Source: Methanobacteriaceae archaeon (GTDB taxonomy: Archaea > Methanobacteriota > Methanobacteria > Methanobacteriales > Methanobacteriaceae). Taken from it: a stretch of DNA of 64,000 nt. The stretch covers positions 33,839 to 97,838 of the forward strand of contig JAUSNX010000002.1 of assembly GCA_030656015.1 (NCBI GenBank), written 5' to 3'. This document shows, in pieces, positions 56,809 to 64,000 of this stretch; position 1 is the stretch's first letter, and each line of letters begins with the position of its first letter. The position numbers were made by a program, and so were the translations under genes. Below the pieces are notes generated by a model. The model was not told the DNA's origin, did not search any database, and saw nothing but the letters and a program-made list of their open reading frames with translations.

Positions 56809-59800
56809 ATGAATGGGCAATACTCGGCATTAGGAATCATTTTATTATTGTTTGCGATGGGGACTCTATCTCTTACCTTTCGCAGCTATCAACGGCCATT
56901 TACCCGTTTTAATACTTATTTTATATGTTTAACCTTAAGCGTATTTTTGTGGTACATGGGATCGGGCCTGGCATTATTAAGTTCAGATGCCAGTACCAAG
57001 ATTATGTGGACCCAGATAACTTATATAGGTGCCACCACGGTCGCTGCTTTCTGGTTTCTTTTAGTCATGAGTTTTACTAAATATGATAAATATTTTAAAC
57101 CCCTAAGCGTGGGACTTCTATTATTAACTCCCTTAATTATTACTATTATGGCTTTAACCAATGCCTGGCACGGCCTTATATGGCCCAGCATCACCCCGGT
57201 GTCTAGTGAACCGGGAGCACTACTCCTATATGAACAGGGCCCCTTATTTTATATTAATATCTTCTACAGTTACAGCCTATTATTAGTGGGAACCATAATT
57301 TTAAGCCAGAAAATACGAACCGAAGATAAAAAAAATAAACAAAAATTTTATATATTAATTTTAAGTGGGTTGATACCCTTAATTTTCAGTTTAATATATG
57401 CTTCAGGATTATCTCCAATTCCTGGTTTGGACATAACTCCCTTTGGCTTAAGTTTTTCCGTAATATTATTATTTTTAGGGATTTTCCGCTATAATTTACT
57501 AGACATTAACCAAATAGCCCATGATTTGCTCCTGCGTAATATTAAAAGTGGAGTAATGATATTTGATAATAATCACAAGTTGTTAGAAGTTAATCCCGCC
57601 GCAAGTATGCTTGATATAAATGATGATGATTTGGGTAATGATATTAATGATGTTTTAAAGGATTTAGGTGCCCTTAAGTCTTATTACCATAATCCAAGTG
57701 GTGATAATGAAATTTTTTTAAAGGACTATGATTTATGGCTTGAACTAAAACTTACTGAAATCTATGATCACTATGACGTTCAGGTAGGTCGTTTATTCAG
57801 ATTCTCAGATATTACTCCACGTAAAAAAACTGAAGATGCTTTAAAACTAAGTGAACATAAAAGCAGAGCCATCCTGGAGGCCATACCAGATATTATGTTT
57901 ATCATCCGAAAGGATGGTACCTTTATAGATTTTAAATCACCCAGCAATGACTACCTGGCACTTTCCCCGGAAAAAATTGTAGGAAGCAATATCTCTGAAC
58001 TAAAACTGACCCCCCATTATCTGGAATTAGTCAGGAGTAAGATTAAAAATACTATTGATAACTCGGTCAGAGAAAAATTTGAATATGAACTAGAGCTAGA
58101 AGGAAATATTAATTATTTTGAGGCTCGTTTAACAAAATTAAATTCTAATGAAGTACTGGCCATTATTCGAAATATCAGTGAAATTAAAGAAATCCAGAAA
58201 TCGCTCCGGGAATCAGAATCATTATATCGAACCTTATTTGAAAATACAGGAGTTCCCACCGGGATATTTAATAAAAAAGGTTTGTTTACTTTGGTAAATC
58301 ATAAAATGGAGGAATTTTTAAATAGTTCTAAGAAAGAACTGGAGTTTAAAAAGACCTGGATGGATTTTACCCACCCCGACGATCTGCATCGCATGATTGA
58401 ATATAATAAAATACGTCAAAAAAATCCGGAAAAAGCCCCTAATACCTATGAAACCAGATTAATTGATAATAATAGAGATGCACATCTCTCCCAAATAATG
58501 GTGGACCATATCCCATATCTGGATGAATACGTGGTTTCGGTAGTGGACATCACCCCTTTAAAAGAGGCACAGAAAAAACTGGAAGATAGTGAAAAGAAAT
58601 ACCGGGAAATATTTGAAAATGTACAAGATGTGCTCTACCAGGCCGATAATAAGGGGAAAATAATAGATATCAGCCCATCTATCAACCGTTACTCTGGATT
58701 TGATCGGGAAAAAATGATTGGTTCCCCTATTGAATCATGGTACCATCAACCCGAGGACCGCCAAGAATTATTAAATCAGATAAAAGAAAAAGGCGAAGTA
58801 GACCATTATGAGGTCCGGCTAAGAAATGATTTAAATGATACGTTTTATGTTTCCATAAACGCCCACCTTCGACATAATAAAAAAGGAGAAATTATAGGTG
58901 TGGAAGGGTCTCTGCGTGATATAAGTGAACAGAAAAGAATTGAAAAAGAAATGGAGTATCGTTTAGAACTAGAAAGCCTATTAATGGATATTTCTAAGAA
59001 TTTCATCAACAAAAAACCAGAAATGGTGGATGATGCCATAAATGAAGCATTGCAAAAAATTGGTGAATTCAAGCAAGTAGATAGAAGCTACTTATTCCAA
59101 TTAAACCCTGATGGTAATCTTTTAAGTAACACCCATGAGTGGTGTGCACCACATATAGAGCCACAAATTGATAATCTGCAGAATCTGGAAAAACCTTTCT
59201 TTAGATGGAGCCTGGGAAAACTTAAAAGTAAGGGGCAAATCCATATTAAATCGGTGAAAAACCTGCCAGATGAAGCTAAATTTGAAAGAAAATTATTATT
59301 ATCAAAGGATACACAATCTATGACCGCGGTGGCCATGAAGTTTCATGGGAAGGTCCTGGGATATGTGGGTTTTGATATGGTTAAAATGGAGATGGATTGT
59401 AATAAAGGAGATATTGACCTTTTAATTTTGATGGGGGAAATATTCACCAACTTACTGGAGAAAAGATATACCGAAGAGAATATGGAAAAATCCATCAAGG
59501 AAAAAGAAGTACTACTGCGGGAGATACACCACCGGGTTAAAAATAATATGCAGATAGTATCCTCTCTATTGAATCTCCAGGCCAATTTTGAAGAGGAAGA
59601 GAAAGTTCAAAAAGTTTTAAGGGAGTCTCAGAATCGTATAAGATCCATGTCCATAGTCCATGAGAAGCTATACCAGTCCACCAGTTTAAGTGAGATAGAA
59701 TTTGGAAGTTACCTCCAGCAACTAATAAAAGACATATTTTTAAGCTATACCGTATCCCCCGAAAAAATAAGGCCCATCATTGATGCGGAAGATATCTATA

Positions 59801-60120
59801 TCAACCTGGATACAGCCATACCACTAGGTTTAATTGTCAATGAACTCCTAACCAACTCCATTAAATACGCATTTAAGGGAAGGGATACAGGTACTTTGAA
59901 GATTAATTTTAATAAAATTGATGATGAATTTATATTAAAGGTAAGTGATGATGGAGTGGGTTTAGGCCCGGATGTGGATATAGATAGTACTAAGACCTTA
60001 GGATTGCAACTGGTTAAAAGTCTATCCACGCAATTAGATGCTGATTTAAAGATTGATGGAACTAAGGGGACTAGTTTTACCTTTAAATTTAAAGAGATAA
60101 GTTATAGGAATAGGATTTAA
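56809..60120 (+). CDS. Sensor histidine kinase, 7TM plus PAS domains, HisKA_2/HATPase
   Basis: The 1103-residue protein has seven helices at residues ~1-235 (histidine-kinase N-terminal 7TM sensor type), then PAS-like domains at about 245-335, 345-465, 468-590 and 595-715, a GAF-like region at 725-885 (QVDRSYLFQLNPDGN), a HisKA_2 dimerisation helix with EIHHRVKNNMQ (phosphoacceptor His near residue 907), and a HATPase domain with NELLTNSIKYAF (N box) and SDDGVGLGP (G1). No receiver domain or response-regulator gene is near. It splits the lasso genes B2 and C, so it might sense a peptide or envelope cue, but that is inference. Confidence 0.88.
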   Translation: MNGQYSALGIILLLFAMGTLSLTFRSYQRPFTRFNTYFICLTLSVFLWYMGSGLALLSSDASTKIMWTQITYIGATTVAAFWFLLVMSFTKYDKYFKPLSVGLLLLTPLIITIMALTNAWHGLIWPSITPVSSEPGALLLYEQGPLFYINIFYSYSLLLVGTIILSQKIRTEDKKNKQKFYILILSGLIPLIFSLIYASGLSPIPGLDITPFGLSFSVILLFLGIFRYNLLDINQIAHDLLLRNIKSGVMIFDNNHKLLEVNPAASMLDINDDDLGNDINDVLKDLGALKSYYHNPSGDNEIFLKDYDLWLELKLTEIYDHYDVQVGRLFRFSDITPRKKTEDALKLSEHKSRAILEAIPDIMFIIRKDGTFIDFKSPSNDYLALSPEKIVGSNISELKLTPHYLELVRSKIKNTIDNSVREKFEYELELEGNINYFEARLTKLNSNEVLAIIRNISEIKEIQKSLRESESLYRTLFENTGVPTGIFNKKGLFTLVNHKMEEFLNSSKKELEFKKTWMDFTHPDDLHRMIEYNKIRQKNPEKAPNTYETRLIDNNRDAHLSQIMVDHIPYLDEYVVSVVDITPLKEAQKKLEDSEKKYREIFENVQDVLYQADNKGKIIDISPSINRYSGFDREKMIGSPIESWYHQPEDRQELLNQIKEKGEVDHYEVRLRNDLNDTFYVSINAHLRHNKKGEIIGVEGSLRDISEQKRIEKEMEYRLELESLLMDISKNFINKKPEMVDDAINEALQKIGEFKQVDRSYLFQLNPDGNLLSNTHEWCAPHIEPQIDNLQNLEKPFFRWSLGKLKSKGQIHIKSVKNLPDEAKFERKLLLSKDTQSMTAVAMKFHGKVLGYVGFDMVKMEMDCNKGDIDLLILMGEIFTNLLEKRYTEENMEKSIKEKEVLLREIHHRVKNNMQIVSSLLNLQANFEEEEKVQKVLRESQNRIRSMSIVHEKLYQSTSLSEIEFGSYLQQLIKDIFLSYTVSPEKIRPIIDAEDIYINLDTAIPLGLIVNELLTNSIKYAFKGRDTGTLKINFNKIDDEFILKVSDDGVGLGPDVDIDSTKTLGLQLVKSLSTQLDADLKIDGTKGTSFTFKFKEISYRNRI

Positions 60121-60192
60121 CTATAACTGACTTTAAGAATTATTATTTAATGAGGATAAAGTTTATTTTTAAGTTAACACATAAAATGAATT

Positions 60193-60513
60193 ATGGAGCT
60201 CCAAGAAGAATACAAAAAAGCGGTTAATGAATTTGTCAAAAGAGCCCTCCAAAAATATGGTGATTCTATTAACAGCATAATACTATTCGGATCCGTAGCC
60301 CGGGGCGAAGCTCGAGAAGACTCTGATATCGATATTTTAGTTGTATGGACGGGTGATGAAGCAGAAGGGTGGAGAGAAATGAGTGGCCTGGCTTTTGACG
60401 TGCTTCTGGATACTGAAGACTATATTTCAATTAAAGTACTCCTTCCACAGGACTTAAAGACAAAAACACCATTTATAAACAATGTTATGAAAGAGGGTAT
60501 GAAAATTGCATAA
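60193..60513 (+). CDS. MNT-domain nucleotidyltransferase (MntA-like antitoxin)
   Basis: The 106-residue protein has the minimal nucleotidyltransferase motif LFGSVARGEAREDSDIDILV (Gly33-Ser34, Asp45 and Asp47), the catalytic core of the family. MNT proteins pair with HEPN toxins (HepT) as an MNT-HEPN toxin-antitoxin system, in which MntA adds AMP to HepT. Directly downstream a HEPN-like start is truncated after 20 residues, so the pair is broken. No clear ribosome site precedes ATG. It may be an orphan antitoxin. Confidence 0.88.
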   Translation: MELQEEYKKAVNEFVKRALQKYGDSINSIILFGSVARGEAREDSDIDILVVWTGDEAEGWREMSGLAFDVLLDTEDYISIKVLLPQDLKTKTPFINNVMKEGMKIA

Positions 60514-60568
60514 AGAATACCTTCAAACCGCAGAAGAAAAGCTAAATATCTTATTTAATGTGGCCTAA
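60506..60568 (+). pseudogene. Truncated HEPN-domain remnant (HepT-like)
   Basis: A short frame starting at TTG 60506 overlaps the MNT stop and reads LHKEYLQTAEEKLNILFNVA, then a stop. HEPN partners of MNT genes start in just this way (M-H-K-E-Y-L-x-x-A-x-x-K-L) and run to about 110-140 residues. Nothing similar continues downstream, so the toxin gene has been lost by deletion. Confidence 0.55.
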
Positions 60569-60856
60569 AATAATTATTCTGGGGAATCTAGAAATTTAAT
60601 AATATACTTATTTTAATTTATATTCTTATTTTGCTTCTTATTGCTTTTTTAAAGGATTTTCAACTGAGATTATTTGATAATTTTTTAATATCTATATCTT
60701 TCAATTGAACAAAATAGTACAAAAATCTTTAAATATACTCGAATAAAAATAACTATTTTTAAAAATAATGAACAGTATTCTAGAAAAAGTAAGATAAAAT
60801 GAAAAATATTTTTATCAAATGGAATCTGATTATTTTATATTCAAGGAGTAATTACA

Positions 60857-61327
60857 ATGCAGTATAGAATGAAAAAACATCCGTTAAGTGAAGAAAAAAT
60901 AACAGAATTACTGGAAAAAACTCCTGTTGGAAATATAGCAACTATAAATGAAAACGGATACCCTTACATTTTACCAGTGCACTTTGTCTACCATGATCAC
61001 AAGATTTTCATCCACGGCTTACCCAGAGGCCAGAAAATAAGCAATATTTTAGCTAATGAAAAAGTATGTTTTGAAACTTTCATTATGAAAGGCCTTATTC
61101 TAGATGATGCACCATGTGATGTGAATACCGAATATGAAAGTGTGTTAATTCTGGGAAAAGCATCAATAATCAAGGATGATGTTGATTTAAAAATAAATAT
61201 CCTAAATAAAATAGTGGCCAAATACACCCCACACTTAGAAGGAATTGATTTTCCAGAAAAGGCCGTGCGGGGTACCAGTATAATTGAAATAGAAATTGAA
61301 GAATGCGTGGGTAAATACTATAAATAA
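60857..61327 (+). CDS. Pyridoxamine 5'-phosphate oxidase-fold (NimA/FMN-binding split-barrel) protein
   Basis: The 156-residue protein begins MQYRMKKHPLSEEKITELLE, followed by GNIATINENGYPYILPVHFV and HDHKIFIHGLPRGQKISNI, the typical split-barrel opening of the PPOX/nitroreductase-like NimA family. Such proteins bind FMN, F420 or heme. Its link to the lasso genes is only positional. A TATA-like element lies near 60726-60737 and CAAGGAG precedes ATG, so it has its own promoter. Confidence 0.88.
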   Translation: MQYRMKKHPLSEEKITELLEKTPVGNIATINENGYPYILPVHFVYHDHKIFIHGLPRGQKISNILANEKVCFETFIMKGLILDDAPCDVNTEYESVLILGKASIIKDDVDLKINILNKIVAKYTPHLEGIDFPEKAVRGTSIIEIEIEECVGKYYK

Positions 61328-61406
61328 TTATAATAGATACCATCCTAATAATCTATTATAATCTAAATACTTTTTTAAGGGCCGATAAAGTGATAAAAGT
61401 GAAACC

Positions 61407-63260
61407 ATGAGCGCCATAACCGGAATATTCATGAGAAATGGAAAGAATGTAGATCCAGAACTCATGAAAAAAATGAATGAAAAATTATCTCACCGAGGCC
61501 CCGATGGATCGGCCATTTGGTGTGACGGGCCTGTGGGATTAGGCCACCAGATGCTGTGGACCACTCAAGAATCTTTGCATGAAAAGCTACCCTTTGAAGA
61601 AGATGGCCTAGTGATTACTGCAGATGCTCGTATTGATAATAGGGACGAATTATCTAGAGAATTAGGCCTTAAAGATGAGGAAGATGTTTCTGATAGTTAT
61701 TTTATTTTGAAATCGTATGAGAAATGGGGTGAAGATTGTCCAGATAAGTTACTGGGCGACTTTGCCTTTGCTATCTGGGATAAAAAGGAAGAGAAGTTAT
61801 TCTGTGCACGGGACCATATGGGAGTTAAGCCTTTTTACTATTATTTAGATGATGATATGTTTGTCTTTGGGACTGAGATTAAGGCCTTGTTTTGTGTGGA
61901 TGGTGTTCCTAGGGAGATTAATGAGTTGAAGGTTGCCCATCATTTAATTCCTATTTCAACAGAACGCGACCTGACTTTCTATGAAAAAATATTCCGTCTA
62001 CCTGCAGCACATAAAACAATTATAAATTTAAAAAATCATTCTAAAATAAAATACTGGGCTTTGAATCCTGATTTAGAAATCAAGCTTGATTGTATAGAGG
62101 ATTATTATAAAAAATTTTATCAATTATTTGAAGAAGCTATAGAATGCAGATTAAGGACTCCATTTAAAGTTGGTTTTGAATTAAGTGGGGGTATTGATTC
62201 TTCATCAGTAGTAGTAATGGCAAAAAATATTTCAAATTATAAAACACCCATTAATACATTTTCACTGGTATTTGATAAAATAAAAGAATCTGATGAAAGT
62301 TATTATATTAAAAAAGTGGTAGAAACCGGAGGCATTAATCCTCATTATTTAGTTGCTGATTCAATAAGTCCTTTTAAAGAGATTAAAGAAATATTTTTTC
62401 ATAATGAAGAACCCTCTCAAACGCCAAATATTGCAATGATATGGGAACTCTACAAAAAAATGGGTGAAAATGATGTTAGAGTAGTTTTAGGCGGACATGA
62501 TGGAGATTGTCTTCTTTATAAAGGAGAAAAATATTTAATGGAACTTTTTTTTAATTTAAGGTGGAAAAAACTAATTCAAGAAATAATAAGTATATCTAAT
62601 GTGCGAAAAGTACATCCAATTAAAATATTTATTGGTAATGTGATTTTCCCCTCAAGCAAAAAAATTGAAAATATCTGGTTAAAATTCAAAGGCATTAGAA
62701 AAGAAAAAGACTTCATTAATTTGAATAAAACTTTTGTAAAAAAATTTGATTTGAATAAAGAATATGAAAATCAATTTTTAAAACCTTTTGAAACTGCTAA
62801 CAGCTCCAAAAAAATACATTATTATTATTTGACAAGTGGAACCCATCAAATGATATTTGAGATGATGGATAGATTAACAGGAGCATTTTCAATAGAGCCA
62901 CGCCACCCTATGATGGATAAAAGACTCATAGAATTCTGTTACGCTGTTCCCACTGAAATAAAATATAATAATGGATGGGGTAGATTATTGGCTCGAATTG
63001 GTTTAGGTGATCTTCTACCTCCAAAAATTCAATGGAGAATTGGGAAGATCAATTTTTTCCCTGTATTTGAGAGAAACTTGTTAGTATATGAAAAAAATAT
63101 TTTAGATGAATTAATATTCAAAAATAAATTCACAAAGAAATATTACAACTGCAAAGAATTGCCTCAAATTTATAAAAGATATAAAGATGGAATAAAAGGA
63201 TCAGATTCTATAAACATATGGAAAATAGCAATTCTATCTATCTGGCTCAATAATAATTAA
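61407..63260 (+). CDS. Lasso peptide macrolactam synthetase (asparagine synthetase-like, lasso C)
   Basis: The 617-residue protein has an N-terminal class II glutamine-amidotransferase-like domain, but its second residue is Ser (MSAITGIFMRNGK), where active glutaminases need Cys. HRGPDGS and the C-terminal synthetase domain are present: ELSGGIDSSSVVVMA (PP-loop ATP site, about residue 260). Lasso cyclases activate the Asp/Glu side chain with ATP and let the core Gly amine attack, so no glutaminase Cys is needed; loss of Cys2 with intact PP-loop is the lasso C pattern. The precursor gene lies convergently 13 bp downstream. AsnB for asparagine would keep Cys2. Confidence 0.92.
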   Translation: MSAITGIFMRNGKNVDPELMKKMNEKLSHRGPDGSAIWCDGPVGLGHQMLWTTQESLHEKLPFEEDGLVITADARIDNRDELSRELGLKDEEDVSDSYFILKSYEKWGEDCPDKLLGDFAFAIWDKKEEKLFCARDHMGVKPFYYYLDDDMFVFGTEIKALFCVDGVPREINELKVAHHLIPISTERDLTFYEKIFRLPAAHKTIINLKNHSKIKYWALNPDLEIKLDCIEDYYKKFYQLFEEAIECRLRTPFKVGFELSGGIDSSSVVVMAKNISNYKTPINTFSLVFDKIKESDESYYIKKVVETGGINPHYLVADSISPFKEIKEIFFHNEEPSQTPNIAMIWELYKKMGENDVRVVLGGHDGDCLLYKGEKYLMELFFNLRWKKLIQEIISISNVRKVHPIKIFIGNVIFPSSKKIENIWLKFKGIRKEKDFINLNKTFVKKFDLNKEYENQFLKPFETANSSKKIHYYYLTSGTHQMIFEMMDRLTGAFSIEPRHPMMDKRLIEFCYAVPTEIKYNNGWGRLLARIGLGDLLPPKIQWRIGKINFFPVFERNLLVYEKNILDELIFKNKFTKKYYNCKELPQIYKRYKDGIKGSDSINIWKIAILSIWLNNN

Positions 63261-63273
63261 AAAAAATTATAGA

Positions 63274-63399
63274 TTATGAATAAGGTTCCCCATATCTTGC
63301 TGCCAAATCACCTTTCCCATCTTGTCCTCCCTTGGTAATTACTTTTAAATCTCCATGATATGTTATAATAGGTTTTTTGTATTCTTTTTTATCATTCAT
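63274..63399 (-). CDS. Lasso peptide precursor (A), core predicted GGQDGKGDLAARYGEPYS
   Basis: This 41-residue gene, too short for standard gene callers, starts at ATG 63397-63399 with AGTGAT 3 nt upstream, the same ribosome-site pattern as its neighbours, and ends at TAA 63274-63276. The leader (residues 1-23) reads MNDKKEYKKPIITYHGDLKV, then ITK. It fits the lasso leader motif exactly: Tyr7, Pro10, Ile12 (for Leu), Gly16 and Thr22, i.e. YxxPxIxxxGxxxxxT, with Thr at -2 of the core. The core starts at Gly24; the only acidic residue at positions 7-9 is Asp8, giving a Gly1-Asp8 ring with a 10-residue tail. It is antisense to nothing known and convergent with the cyclase gene. Mature peptide is inferred. 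Confidence 0.85.
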   Translation of the reverse strand: MNDKKEYKKPIITYHGDLKVITKGGQDGKGDLAARYGEPYS

Positions 63400-63438
63400 A
63401 ATATCACTATTTATTAATATATTATAAGTATTTTTTTT

Positions 63439-63472
63439 AAAAAAAAAAAAAAATAAAATAGGATTTTTCCTA
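63439..63472 (-). terminator. Terminator of the DUF11 protein gene, overlapping its stop codon
   Basis: On the minus strand TAGGA AAAA TCCTA (63459-63472) forms a small hairpin starting at the TAG stop, followed by a ~20-nt run of T with one A. It separates the DUF11 gene from the lasso precursor, which lies downstream on the same strand. The promoter of the precursor lies within the AT-rich 63400-63440. Confidence 0.6.
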
Positions 63473-64000
63473 ATTTAATTGTTCACGTTCCATTATGTTT
63501 AGATATGTTTTTTTACTGTTATCATTGAAATTCCAATCGAATTGATCAACCGTCTCCAGTTTAGCTGTATTTATAACAGTATTCGCCGCATTGTTATTAA
63601 CAATTACAGTAATACTTAAAGTTGCTTTTTCTTTGCTGTTGAAGTTTCCAATGTTCCATATTCCAGTATCAGGATCATATGTCCCGACTCCATGAGTATC
63701 AGCAGATACAAAATCCAATCCATCAGGAAGTAAATTTTTTATAGTTAATCCCGTGGCATCGTCACCTTGATTTTCAATATTAATGTTAATTGTGACTTCA
63801 TCACCCACATTAGCCTCATTTATATCTAAACCATCAATATCCTGATCTATAACTAAATTAACTTGTTGGGGTATGGGTAAGGTTTTAGTCCTAACATTAT
63901 TTGCAGTGTTTGGATCAAATTCAGACTGGTTAATTTTACTTAAAGTCACAGTCAAATCTCCACTTTTATTAATTAAAGTGAAAAAATTCAAAAATGCCCC
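63470..64000 (-). CDS. DUF11-repeat surface protein (C-terminal part, runs off window)
   Basis: The frame is open to the right edge (GAFLNFFTLI at the border), so this is the C-terminal ~177 residues of a larger protein. One DUF11/isopeptide-type beta-sandwich is visible: GDEVTININIENQGDDATGL, IKNLLPDGLDFVSAD, GTYDPDTGIWNIGNF and a last strand TVIVNNNAANTVINTA, the standard DUF11 pattern. DUF11 proteins are surface, adhesin-like proteins of methanogens. No membrane anchor is present at this C-terminus. The putative TTG at 63989 is only a fragment start. Confidence 0.85.
   Translation of the reverse strand, partial: GAFLNFFTLINKSGDLTVTLSKINQSEFDPNTANNVRTKTLPIPQQVNLVIDQDIDGLDINEANVGDEVTININIENQGDDATGLTIKNLLPDGLDFVSADTHGVGTYDPDTGIWNIGNFNSKEKATLSITVIVNNNAANTVINTAKLETVDQFDWNFNDNSKKTYLNIMEREQLN

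Noticed and set aside
61407..63260. Housekeeping asparagine synthetase
   Set aside because: Missing Cys2 and the presence of B1, B2 and a matching precursor favour the lasso cyclase.

Overview
The window is low-GC archaeal DNA from a hydrogenotrophic methanogen of the Methanobacteriales, most likely Methanobacterium or a close relative. Three things support this: a complete 20-gene eha operon for a membrane-bound energy-converting [NiFe] hydrogenase, a secreted protein with pseudomurein-binding repeats, and AT-rich intergenic DNA with archaeal TATA boxes. Many starts are preceded by the Shine-Dalgarno tail GTGAT placed about 3 nt before ATG, or by GGAGG; I used this to choose between start codons.

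Layout. 1-5000: partial VOC protein, Lrp/AsnC regulator, and a soluble MgtE-type sensor (PRC, MgtE_N, CBS) next to an NRAMP-family transporter whose metal site looks like the Mg-transporting NRMT subgroup. 5068-20713 (minus strand): ehaA to ehaT in canonical order, followed by one more six-cluster polyferredoxin and a CBS protein. These should couple an ion gradient to H2-dependent ferredoxin reduction that primes CO2 reduction. 21323-24583: a giant protein with four DUF1616-like membrane modules. 24847-47390: a cell-surface polysaccharide and glycosylation island with sugar-nucleotide enzymes (UDP-glucose dehydrogenase, UDP-xylose synthase and three other epimerases/dehydratases), a flippase, many GT2 and GT4 glycosyltransferases, two tandem GT39-like membrane glycosyltransferases and an archaeal LCP (LytR-CpsA-Psr) protein. 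48295-53398: envelope proteins, including a candidate bifunctional pseudomurein hydrolase and a beta-helix surface protein. 53588-55087: MFS exporter beside a decayed HxlR-type regulator.

55698-63399: the most interesting region, a lasso-peptide biosynthetic locus in an archaeon. It has a PqqD-like leader-binding protein (B1), a transglutaminase-like leader peptidase (B2), an asparagine-synthetase-like macrolactam synthetase (C), and an unannotated 41-residue precursor gene on the opposite strand just downstream of C (63399 to 63274). The precursor leader matches the lasso motif YxxPx(L/I)xxxGxxxxxT exactly, with Thr at -2. The predicted 18-residue core GGQDGKGDLAARYGEPYS would close an 8-residue Gly1-Asp8 ring. 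B2 and C are separated by a large sensor histidine kinase, a MNT nucleotidyltransferase with a broken HEPN partner, and a flavin-binding-like protein. No dedicated ABC exporter is visible. The window ends inside a DUF11-type surface protein.
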